Assembly (NCBI RefSeq): GCF_964275005.1
Contig: NC_092700.1
Span: 18,915,015 to 18,979,014 of the forward strand
Reading direction: 5' to 3'
DNA: 64,000 nt
Origin: Diadema setosum
Lineage: Eukaryota > Echinodermata > Echinoidea > Diadematoida > Diadematidae
The notes beneath the pieces were generated by a model, which saw only the letters and a program-made list of their open reading frames with translations, did not search any database and had not been told where the DNA came from. Below, in pieces: positions 12,045 to 24,759 of the stretch. A program made the translations under genes and the position numbers. Numbering within the stretch: position 1 is the stretch's first letter; each line of letters starts with the position of its first letter.

Positions 12045-15000
12045 GTAAACTATAAGCTTATGAAAATGTTGTGATAATATACCTTTGGTTGATTGCCGTG
12101 ACAATTTGATAGAATGTCAGAGGGCTGGTGGCCAAAGGCAAAGCTATAGAGATGAAAATTAGAGGGTTCAATTTTAATTTGCCTTTTAATTTTGCCGCTC
12201 GCATGTGAAGCTCGCATGTGCGGCTCTCCCATTCGCGCGCAGCGGAGAAGGGGGAAAACCCGCGGCAGACGAACTCGCCCCAGCCTTTCCTCTGTACATC
12301 ACTATACACAGCCCTGTCGCAGTACACAAGTGTCGGGTTTACTCTCAGAAAGCTACTTGTTCTCAAAAACTTATTCACTGTTTACTGCGTCCACCCAGCT
12401 AGCTATAGCTCACGTCAATGGTTATGGCGCGATCTCGCTATGTAAACAACCAAACAAACACCGCGACTGTTGTGGAGGTCTTGCCTTGAATATTGATATT
12501 AAACTAGAAATGTCGCTATCATGGCTATGGCGACTGATGCCTCCGCCATACATGATTCTCCCAATAGGTGTATGGTACAATGTCTTCACAATGCTATGCA
12601 TGTGTTATGACAGCAGGGCTGCCGGTCAACCTTGAGTGAGAGTTTGGCCTGGCGTGAGACACTGCGAGGGAGCGGAGCGACCTCCTGGCTAGCGCCTGGC
12701 GGCCCCAGGGGTGGTATTCTGTGCGGCTGTACGTACATACGTATGTACGTACACAGTCAGTGTATGTAAAGTGATGTAAAGCACACGTCATAGCCATTTG
12801 TACTGTGATTTGCCAAAAGTACAAGCTACGCTCATTATAGGTAGAAACCAATCGTAATCCAGTAGCTCGTCTTTGCGCGCGAACCGAAAACGATTATTAT
12901 TGGTTAAGCTTTACACCCGCGCGGGAAAATCTCGAAATTTTGGGCTTGGGCATATCGATATTCGGAATATCAGAGAATTTAGAGATATATTTATTTGTGT
13001 AGTCATGTACATTCCATTTTGGGGGTTTAGCGTGAGATTTCGTTTATCAGAGTGAGACAGTCAAAATTGGTTGAATTGCGTGAGTCTCACGCTCAATGCG
13101 TGACAGTTGGCAGCCCTGTGACAGTTTCACAAAACTGACAAAATATTGAAATGACAGGTTTGACATAAATATCTTGAATGTTCACTTTCCTTGAACTAGG
13201 TTTGCTATAATTGTCTAAGAGTGCATGGTACCTGTATTTGGGGAATTGAGAATTTTTACTTGACTTCTGACCTACCCTTTTTTAAGTTTATGCATTGAGT
13301 AATTTTCAAGGTATGAAGAAAGAGTGTAATTACAGTATGAAATATATATATATTTGCATTTAAACCTGACCTTTGACCGTTAACCTTTGACCTTCTGGCT
13401 GGAAATTTCTCAGAGAATCTCCATTAGGGAATACATGTATACATCAAGTTTTAGTTTTAAAAATAATAATGTAAGCATTGCATATACTAGTATATGACGG
13501 AAATAGTAAAATTTTGAGGAGTTGACCTTGACCTTTGACCCCCCTGACTAGTGACCCATGACCCCTACATTCCCTAGAAATCCCTGCCAGTCAGTACATG
13601 TGTATGTACCAAGTTCCATGAAGATACATTGAACCATTTGCAAGAAAAGTGAAATTGTAACATATTCACCTAACCTTTGACCTTTTGACCTTTGATCTTA
13701 TGACATGAAACTCTCTCTGGAGAATCTTTATGCAGTAGTACATGTCTACACTAAGTTGCAAGATAATACATTCGGGCATTGCATGGACATGGGGGAAATA
13801 GCAACGTTTTTAGCATTTGACCTTGACCTTATGACCTTTGACCTCTTGCCAATGTCACTAAAATCTACTCAACTAATTGCCCCATCATACATCATCCTTG
13901 GACCAAGTTTGGTGAAAGCTGCTTCGTCCAGTTTTGAGTTATCACGTAAACAGATAAATTTTAGGATTTGACCTTGATCTTTGACCTTTGACCTCTGTCC
14001 AATTTCACTCAAAAACTAATCAAGTAATTGTCCCATCATACATCATCCTCAGACAAATTTTGGTGAAATTTTCTGAATCCAGTCTTGAGTTATCGCGTAA
14101 ACAGATACAATTTAATGATTTGACCTTGACCTTTGACCTTTGGCCGATTTCACCCAAAATCTAATCAATTAATTGCCCCATCATACTTTATACTTGGACC
14201 GAGTTTGGTAAAATTCCAGTGAATATTACTCAAGTTATCGCGTAAACGAATGTGGACGGACGTACGGACGGACGGACGGACAACCCGAAAACATAATGCC
14301 TCCGCACCACTTCGTGGCGGAGGCATAATATACGAATAATTTATGAGTTGTGAGTGCATAGGGCACGAATATCGCACGAGGCGCGAGATAAGCCACTGGT
14401 CTATTCAACAAGGCGCGTAGCGCCGCGTTGAATAGACCAGTGGCGAATCTCGCGCCGAGTGCGATATTATGTGCCCCAATGCACGAACAAAATCATAAAT
14501 TATTCGTTTTATACAACACCTTGTCCACAATCACAGTACTAAATCATGAAATTAGTGACCGCCAACTCAGGAAGGCCCAAAAATAAACGTAACAATCAGG
14601 CCGAGAATTGTAAATCACCCTGTGTCCTGCTTTCAACACTCGTCATGATTCGACCACACAGTCACAGGAATCACAAGCCCTGCAGGGTCTATGCCCATTC
14701 TACACTAACGTTAGATCGAGTTAGGCCTGACTGTTAGGCCGATCTGAGATGTCGTTAGATCTAGTAGTAGGTCTAGACTTTGTCTATTTCCGAAAATGAT
14801 TTTGTATAAAAACACAGAAAAATAATCAAATTACGGTTTCTCAACTTGAAATGAAGTCTTGATTTTGGGATCACTGTGGTCACGTAGCAGATCAGAGTCA
14901 AAAGTAAAAACACAGCAGTAGGTAAGGTCGCAATACATGCAACTAGCTAGGTAAAGTAGCTGTGCGTACACGTTAACGTTGCAGTACTCCGCCGCGCCTG

Positions 15001-18000
15001 GTCTGTACTTAGCGCAGCCGCAGCCGGCCAGCACGTAGTTTGCTGGCGCTTTGCTAGTGTGAGCCACAGAACTCGCGTAGAGTTCTGTGGTGTGAGCGGC
15101 CGTGCATTAGTAGCCCCCCGCGAAGCCGTGCTATAGTACCTTCGAGCCGTGCAATAGGCCCATGCCAGGGGCCTATTGCACGGCTGTCACTCTCAATGAG
15201 TTTGATAGGTATTTTCTATTGAATGTCATGTGACATGTTCTTGGCCAATCACAATTCGACATCATTCTGAGGTGTTGTATAAAAACTCATATCAAGCGAT
15301 CACAAACATGGTACAAAGTAGTCGATTTGCAGTTGTAGATATACACTCTACTGGTTTAGTTCAGGAGGTGCAGATCACTATGCACAAGCAGATACAGTAA
15401 AATGTAAACCAGCAACTTCGGTGTTGGCAGGAATTCAATACTCAGTTTGCCGTACTATGTGTCCCAATGACGCCCAATCGTTAAAATCATTGGAGCTAAA
15501 ACAGACATAGGCCCTACTTCTAATTATGTTAAAACTAACATAGTGCAGAGTCAGGCCATTGTTGATGCCAGTGCACCGTAGTACGCATTATGAATAATAC
15601 ACTCGCGTGCATGCATGCGTATTCGTTAAAAAGAAACAAAGGGTCCGCGTCCCGGGTTTAACGTGTACATTTTATGAGATCTCGTCGTAGCAAGTTTTTA
15701 TTGCTTACGACTGATTTTGATAGTGACACACTGATGTATCATGGTTGCGAAATCAAAAGTAAAGGCGGATGGCTGCTGTGTAACACCTCCGTTATAACAA
15801 CCTGAAAATACTCGGCATTCAGACGGACTTTGGATATTGGCTCACATGTGATCTGTCATTTCCCGCCATTTTTTTTTTTTTTTTTTTTTTTTGCTTGATT
15901 TGGAAAATTCGTTAAGTGCTTAATAAGAAGCGTATAATCATTACCGATAAGAGCGGACGTGGTTCATGCTCAAGTATCGCTGAGATGTGAAGACAGGAAG
16001 CAATATATTGTTTGATAGATAAGGATGTTTGATATATATAACGATCATATTTTTCACTTTGGAATGAAGTCCAACATCTGCTTCATGGATGGGGACAGGT
16101 TTGCCGAAATCGAACTAGGGAGAGGGGGGGGGGGGGAGGGGGGGGGGACATCTCCTCTCTCACTTTCTTGGAGAAGTAGTATAACATGAGGCTTTCTACA
16201 TATCAAACACATGGCAACACAGATAAACACACACACAAAAACAAACAAACAAGAAAACAACAACAACAACCCAAATGTATGCAGATGATGATACCTTACT
16301 TTTTTTTCACAAAGAAATTTTATTCACGTGTCAACATCCAGGTACAAATAAATGACACAATAATGATACACAAAACAAATGATACGATTTGACAGGCAGC
16401 TACATAGGGTGCCTACAGTCTAATATGATACGATTCCAGTTAATGTTGGACACAAGAACCTTTGGTTTTGCAGACATATCATCTATACTTCCTCCGCTGG
16501 CTTCAGAAAATGACAGAATTGGCTGAAATCTAATGATTTTTTATTTTAGTTTTTATTTTTATCATTATTTTGTTACATCTATAATAGTATTTAATATACC
16601 ATACTTGCTCTTCGAAATTATCCCACATGACACTGCGAGGTATATAAAGCAGGATCCGAAATATTTTGTCCCGTGGTGTTATTTTCACTGACATCCAATT
16701 TATATGATATGTGCAATGCCAATCAACAATTTTAGGTGAAGCTGGTCCTTAAAAAAATAATAATGTGTTTGTGGTTTCCTTCTGCAGGTAGAGTTACATG
16801 TTCATCTTGAAGGTGCCATACGACCTGAGACGATATGGGATGTGTCGAAGTAAGTTCCGACAAATCGTAAGGGGTAGAGTTTGGAAATTGGTATAGGCAT
16901 GTCGTTTTTTGTGTTGTTTTGTTTTTGTTTTGCCTTTGGTCAGAATTATGGCCCTTTTATGCGTTCAAATCAATCTTTCATTAATCAGCTTTTTTTTTTT
17001 TTTTTTGAAAGTAATATGGGGTAACGCCACAGATAAGGCGCAATGAACTACATCGGAGTTGGACTGGGTACACTAAAAAAAAAATTGGATGGTAAATATG
17101 AAACACCGAGCTGGTGTTAAATTTCTGGTGTTCATTTGTGATGTTAAATCAACACTTTCGAGCGTCACTTCAAAATGAAGAACTAATTTTTAGTCAGGTA
17201 ATTAGTTACTGTTTTTCTTGTTTATTTTAGATTTCAATAAGACGAGCAAGAAATTTCCGATAAAGTATTTGATTTAAAAAAAAAAAAGTTGTATACACAT
17301 TTACACCACAGTAACACCGGTTGGTGTGGTCTCCTATTGAAGCTGGGCTGATGCTATACCATTGGCATTGACACCAGCAATATCAAATCAGCACCAAGTA
17401 TAGTGTCATTGTTGAATTTACACCAGCGCAGTGTCAAAATATCACCAGCAACAGTGTCAAATTAACACCAGGAAGGACCAGGTGAACGCTTTTCAACACC
17501 ATCAAAACGTACTTTCTACACCTGTGGGTGTGGTCCTCTATAGACACTTGATCGGTGTTAGATTTAACACCTAACACCGCTCTTTTTACATTGTATAAAG
17601 ATGAAAAAAAAATGACATATTAAAGTTTGGCTCCATGTCAAGATTTCTCACGTTTTAGGAATTGGTCCACGATTGCCACCCTCTTCCATAATGTACTCTC
17701 TCTTTCCCTCTCTCCGCTCTTTTCCTGTCCCTCTGTCTCTTTCTCCTCTCTCTTTTTCCCTCTCTGTCTCCTCGTGGTCAACATCGGGACCCATAATACC
17801 TTAAAGGGATGGTGCAGTTTTGGTTCAGATGGGGATTCAGTTTGTAACTTTTTATGAGATCATATGCAGAAACCACTTAAAAATACGAAATATCAAAACG
17901 CATAATATATCTATACCATTTTAAGAGGAATTAAAAGTTCATTTGATGAATAGCGGTTTTGAAATGGCTGCGATATAAAAAAAACCCCCAACAACAACAA

Positions 18001-21000
18001 AGAGGTAGGCCTTACTTTAACCCACCTTTTTCATGAATTGGGACCACTTTGTTTAAAAATGTACTTTGTTTTTGGATATATCACCCATTTCAAAACTGAT
18101 TTTCATTAAATCAACTTTCATCCCTCTTAGAATGGCATGCTCTTTAATATTCCATATAAAGCAGTCTGTGATTATCTCGCAAAAGGTTAAAACCTGAATC
18201 CTCATCTCAGTCAAAACTATGACACCCCTTTAAGTTCCTTCGAGATGACTGTAATGCATTGAGGGTAAAACGTTTCTCTTTCTATTCATTATCCTTCTCC
18301 GTCGCCGCCACCGTCCATCAGGCAACGAGGTATTAGAGTGGCAGAAAACGATTCCTTAGAGGAACTCCGGAGCCATCTGGTGGACTGGTCGGCAGGAGAC
18401 CTCTCGACGTTCTTGCACCAATTCACCCATTTCATGCCTTGCATTGCGTAAGTCTTACCCTTAGAAGTGACTTTTACCTCAACAAAAACAATATGAATTA
18501 GCTAGTGAATACAGAGAAATTAGTAGAACGCATCAGTGAAGTTTGGGAAAACGTGGACAATCTGTTGAAGACTTGTGAATTTCGAAGCTCGTGTGAAATC
18601 CATGTGTAATCATAGATCGAAAATAAGTTTTCAACAATATGTGGTTTCAAGTCAGTTGAACGAGGATCATAGAAAAAAACGAAGAAGGAAAGCTTATTCT
18701 CTTGACTCAGAAGTATAAACGGGTACAGGGAAATGCTGGGGTAATAACGATAAAGTAAGGGTGGTCTGGGAAAAAGTACGTGACATCTTAAAGGTTATTC
18801 TCTACTTGTGAACAAGACCATGGTATCATCCACGTAAATTTATTAGTTCACGTTAGTCCACATTATCAAAAGGAAACCATAATGACAGACAAATATAGCT
18901 TGGCTCTCAGGAAGGTAACGCTCAAAGCTCTATATCTTGATATTTTTCCACCACTATGAATTTTGTCAACATCGATTATTAATTACGATAAAGGATTATT
19001 GTCACACACACACAAGCAGTCACGCTCCCAATTATCATTTATAGTTTTTTTTTTCCATTTAATGTTGAGGTTTCATGTTGGGTGCAATCGAAAAAATAAC
19101 AATGGGGGGGGGGGGGGGTTCAGAGAGCATTCAGTCATTGACGCCTAACCCAACCAACAACGATCACTATGAAATAAGATAAAACAAAGGGTCCGCGTAC
19201 CCTGTTTAACATGTACATTTTATCAGATTTTGTCGTAGCAGTTTTCATTGCTCACGACTGATTTTGATAGTGACACACTGATGTATCATGGTTGCGAAAT
19301 CAAAAGTAAAGGCGGATGGCTGCTGTGTAACACCTCCGTTATAACGACCTGAAAATACTCGGCATTCAGACGGACTTTGGATATTGGCTCACATGTGATC
19401 TGTCATTTCCCGCCATTTTTTTTTTTTTTTTGGTTGTTGTTGCTTGATTTGTAAAATCCGTTAAGTGCTTAATAACAAGCGTATAATCATTACCGATAAG
19501 AGCGGACGTGATTCATGCTCACGTATCGCTGTTATTACTACTCCTACTGCTGTTGCTGCTGCCACTACCAGTGGCGGCTCCAGGAGGGGGTGCACCGGGC
19601 GCGCCCCCTTTTCGTAAAGGCGCCCCCTCTTTACGGTATTCCTGGATCCGCCCTTGACTACTGCCATTTCTATTACTACAGGTGTACTCCTCATGTAACG
19701 AACACGGTTATAACGAAATTTTCAATAGAACGATAGAAATTCCCGTCTGAAATTTGTCATCTAGACCTTTGTCTTCACATACTCTACTGGTCGGCTATAA
19801 CAAAATTTCGATATAACGAAAGAAAATTGCCGGTCCCGAGGACTTCGTTATAACGGGAGTGCACTGTACCGCGATTTTCATTATTTTGATCATAGCTATA
19901 CATTTCCATTACTCTCCTGTTAGAGGGAGCCGCAAGGTTGCAAAACGCATTGCCTACGAACTGTGCGAAGACCTTTCCAAGCAAGGCGTGGTCTACTTCG
20001 AGATGCGCTACGCGCCCCACCTGCTGGCCAACTCTCCGGACGTTGAACCCGTCTTCCAGCAGGCTCCTGGTGACGTCACTCCGCGCGACATCGTCCAGGC
20101 GGTCAACGAAGGCATCCACGATGGGGAAAGAGACTTTGGCATCCAAGCACGTTCAATTCTCTGTCTTCTGCGCGAAAAGCCGGGTTGGTAGACATCTCCA
20201 GACCTCGTTCATAGTGCTCCCTGGAAATGAATTCGGTGTACCTTTAACCCTAACTAGGCCGGGCTATTTAGGTAGATGATGGGGGGGGGGGGGGGGGGCT
20301 CCCAGGCCCCCCCCCCCCCCCCCTCCAGACCTCGGCCGTCGACCGCGCGATCGTGACGAAAATTGGCATACATATTGCCTATGACGTAATCTAAAGTACC
20401 ATGAAGTTAATTTTTTTAGAAATCATAATTTATGCTAAATTATGCATAATGATGCTTAAAATCAGACAATTTGGTATAAATTACTAGATAAATTTCTTCT
20501 TTTTAGTGTCCTTAGCAAATGTAAGAGAAAATAATTGTGCAATCAGAAAATATTTCTTAAGTATTTTATTGTATTTTTATTTCTTATGTATTTCTTTGTT
20601 TTTCTACATTATGTTTTTCATTGTTTTTTTCGATGAGATTTGTCCGCGAAATTGTTCCGAACAAGAAAATATATTATTAATTGATTTTAATCAATAAAAC
20701 CCCAAAATAATCATGCTTTTATGAAATTTGCCTGTAAACACAGTTTGCATTGAAATTGTACGTACGAATTCACGTTTTTGAGCAATTTTTGGTCTGACAT
20801 GCACGTACATACTTCTGCGCAACTTCGGAACCGCGCGCCCGAGCATCGCAAATTTGGTGTCAAAAGATGCGCGAGACTGAAAAGAAAAAAGTCATGAAAC
20901 GTCGCGGCGATAGCTTTTCGCAATAGCGATACATCGCGCGAAACGTCATGGGGGGGGGGGGGCTCGGAGGCCCCCCCCCCCCCCGGGCTTAGTTAGGGTT

Positions 21001-24000
21001 AAAGGAATGGGATAATTTTGGTTGAGATGAGGCTTCAGGTTTCCAACTTTTGGTGAGTCGATGAGAAACCTCTAATGAAATATGAAACAGCATGTAATAC
21101 CCCGGTCACACAGCACTCCACGTCTAAATCACGTACAAAAAAGTTATGAAAATCTGGTGGACGTGGTCGTCACTGGTAATTTTTGGTCAAATTTTGGTTT
21201 GGCCGTGCTTTTGTACGGGGTATGGCCGTCGGCGGCTGTTCCACTGCTGAAGCACTGCCTATGCACGGGTAACCACGTCCAGCCACGTGTATGTACGCGG
21301 AAAAATCCATTTGTCAGTGATAAGCCGCTGAACACACGCTATTTCCCGTGATACCAACGCGTAACATGTCACGCGTAAGATGACCGTGCTCTGCCCGTGA
21401 CAGACCGCTAAACTTTCGCGTCTTACCGCGTCTCCCCAAGTTTTAATCACTGCCGGAACACGGATTATCACGTGTGTTTCACGTGTGTTGCACGTCTTTA
21501 CCACGTGTGCCGCCCGTGGTTGTCCGCGGAATAAAATTTTGAGCAGTTCAAAACTTTTTACCGCGTCCGACGCCGTTCCGATTTTCCCCCGCGTCCTGCC
21601 ACGTCTATAAATCGACGTAGCTCGTCTTAAACTCGACATCAACGCGAACAACATCGTCTGCTTCACGGAAGACCACTTTTTGACGTGTTTTGGCCGTGAT
21701 TAAGCCGTAAAGCGCTGTGTGACCGGGGCTTAAAACTAAGAGGGATTCGAAGTTTATTTGATGAAAACCATTTTTGAAATGATTGAGATATCCAAACAGG
21801 GGATTTTTTAAGGTAGGACCCTCCTTTTATTAGGATCGCTTTATTTTACTCTCTTTTAGGATATCTGAGCCATTTCAAAACTGATTTTCATCAGATTTAC
21901 ATTTTGGATTCCTCTTAGAACTATATGCTCTGTTGTACATTTCATAAGTAGTTTCCTTGTATCTCGCCAAAAGTTAACAGCTCAATTCTCATCTCAACCC
22001 AAAATATACGATCCATTTAAATAAAGACCCGATAGCGGGGGAGGGGGGGGGGGATACTATGAATTGGAAAGACTGGCCCAGCTCGGATAAGATAGTCGAA
22101 AATCCCCGTTACAAAATTGTGAACAGCCTTATCACTGTATCTCTAATCTCTTTAAAGTATACACACAGAGTTCCGAAGAATTTCGACTGGATTCGACCGT
22201 TACCGATGAGCGTACGATGTACATATTGCTGATCGGTGCTATTTGGTACTTCTCGCATGTACCCCTTTGGGCATCAAATGAATCGAACCAGCCGTGGATC
22301 CTCTCGCTTCCGAGTCTTTAAAGAGAATGTTCACTATATTAAGTTGATTGCAAAGAGAGCTTAAGAATAAATCCAATGGCATACCTGCCAACTGTTCAGT
22401 TTTAATCTGAATATTCAGATTTTTCACTGCAAGAAAACGTATTAATTTCAGTGTGTTCTGATTTTTTGGAAATATATGTTAATAGTAAAGTATATGAAAT
22501 TTATGAAAGTTCAGATTTGTAAATAATTTTTCTTTGTTTGTACAGATTTATTAATTCTCACGGTTGGCAGGTATGCAATGGCGTTTCAACGAAAACCAGT
22601 AGAAAGAAGCAGACCGGTATTAAATTTTGAAATTTGATATGGTTAAGTGAAGTGACGATATCGGTTGATATCACGCATGCAAATAAGGCAAGGATATGGG
22701 TATATGTGTGGGAAAAAATGCAGGGGAAATCATACATTTGGCAGACATAACCATTCAGCACCTACAATCCCCAACCGCTTAATAATAGATTCCAGGAAAG
22801 CTGTAAACATGGAAAATCATGAATTTAGTGTGAAATCCACAGATTATGAATAATTGCGGCGAGATCCGCGTGCAGTGAAAAATAATGGCAGAAATAAACC
22901 AACCAGACAAAACCGAAAAAATAAACCAAAACAACAGCAAAAACAAAAGAGGAAAAACGTGTTTGAATTAATGAACTCTTACGTTGACTGATTTTATTAA
23001 AAAACAAAAAACAAAAACAGAAACAAAAAACACTTATAAAACAAATAATGAATAATCGGTGCTTCATTACGTTGATGAAGGGCACTTTTTGCAATAAGAT
23101 GTTACGGACTTTTGTCGATTTACATTGTGTATAGAGTGGTCCGCGGAAGTCCTGAACCTCTGCAAGGAATTCCACAACGATACGGTGGTCGGTATCGACC
23201 TAGCCAATAATGAATCAATCCAGCTCTACGAGGAACACATCAACGCCTTCAAGGCAAGCTGTACATGTTTATTGTTCTTCTTCTTTACCCGTATATATGC
23301 CACTTTCCTCTGGAATAGATTTCAGCCAGGAAATCCATGAAGATAGTCTTTGCTTATATATTTTTCGTGGGTTGGGGTGGGGGTGGGTGGTTGGACGAGG
23401 GCCAAAGACCGTATCGTTAGATGTTATGTTTCCCGGTGTGTTTCAGACGCGCAAGAATAACTTCAGTGCCGCTGTGTATAGAATGGTGATCAATCCTGAT
23501 CAGAAATTGAAATATGCGTAGTAAAAACTGTTGTTGCCTTTCGATGGTGTGCTATTGATACTGATGATAATAATGATAACAAGGGTAATAATAAAAATTA
23601 CAATAATGTAAGTGATAAAGATATCAATGTTGATAATTGTCATGTATGTACAATACTACTGTACTACTACTAATAATGATAATGTTAATGATAATAATAT
23701 ATAATCATTATTATAATTGTGGTTATCATGACTTTTGTCATTATCATCATCATCATCATTTATGTCATTATTCATTATTATTTTCTATCATTATTATTTC
23801 CACTATTATTTTCAGGGAGCTTTTTCGGCGGGTATTCATCGGACCTGCCACGCAGCTGAGATGGGCCCGGCTGAAAACGTACTCACAGCCGTGCAGAAGC
23901 TCTATGCTGAGCGAATCGGGCACGGCTACCAAATGCTTGGACATGATGACATCATCAAGGTATAGTGGTGGGTCGCAGAGAATGAAGAAATAATCTCTAC

Positions 24001-24718
24001 AGTGGGTGTCGATCCTGTGAAAATGACTTCTCAAAACTCAAGGGATGGTATAGTACTAGTATTGGTTGAGGTGAGGATTCACCTTTAAACTTTTTTTTTT
24101 TTTTTTTTTTTTTTGCGAAATACTTAGAAACCACTCTATAAAATGTTAAAGAGTATACAATTCTAAGAGGAATTCAGTTTATTTGACGAAAATCGGTTTT
24201 GAAATGGTTGTGATACCAAAACAACAACAAACAAACAAAACACACACAAAAAAAAAAAACAACAAAGCAAAACAAAGCGATCCTAATAAAAGGTGGAAGG
24301 ATCACGTTGTTTTGCATATCACGGTCGTTTCTAAAATAATTTTCATCAAACAAACTTTGATTTCCTCCTAGAATTACATGCTCTTTCATATTTCATTAGA
24401 GTTTTCTCATCATCTCACACAAAAAAAAGTTGGAAACTTGGAGTCCCATCTCAACTGAAATCATACCATCCCTTTAATTGTTCAGAACCAGAAGGAGAGA
24501 AGACGACTTGTTGAAAATCAATAATCTGTTATAATGCCTTCATTGTATCCGCTTGTTTTTCACACACTGGTCATATTTGATCATACCCATTAACCATGGA
24601 GCTATAGCTCCATAATTTACTGGTAAATAAGTCATGAAAAAGAACCAGCCAAGCGCGGTTGTTTTGTTTTGATTATCTCTCTCTCTTTCTCTCTCTCCCA
24701 CACACACATGTGCACGCG

Positions 24719-24759
<41 letters not shown>

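Larger units (their letters stand above)
12501..14331 (+). mobile_element. GCCTCCGCC-type non-autonomous element with DR1-rich internal repeats, copy 1
   Basis: The left end aaactagaaatgtcgctat...gcctccgcc matches, in reverse, the right end of the copy at 28399-29371. The right end is a hairpin (tgcctccgcaccacttcgtg with ggcggaggc) after a (GGAC)n tract and ACAACCCGAAAACATAATG. The inside (about 13365-14250) is built of ~145-base repeats, each with TGACCTTGACC/TGACCTTTGACC strings. A separate TIR element interrupts it at 12614-13118. It lies in ADA intron 1. No coding capacity; the superfamily is not clear. Confidence 0.7.

Noticed and set aside
12501-14331. Helitron
   Set aside because: There is a hairpin near one end, but no 5' TC and no CTRR after the hairpin.
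19784-20146. Minus-strand open frame of 120 codons
   Set aside because: Shadow of ADA exon 4, which matches ADA on the plus strand.
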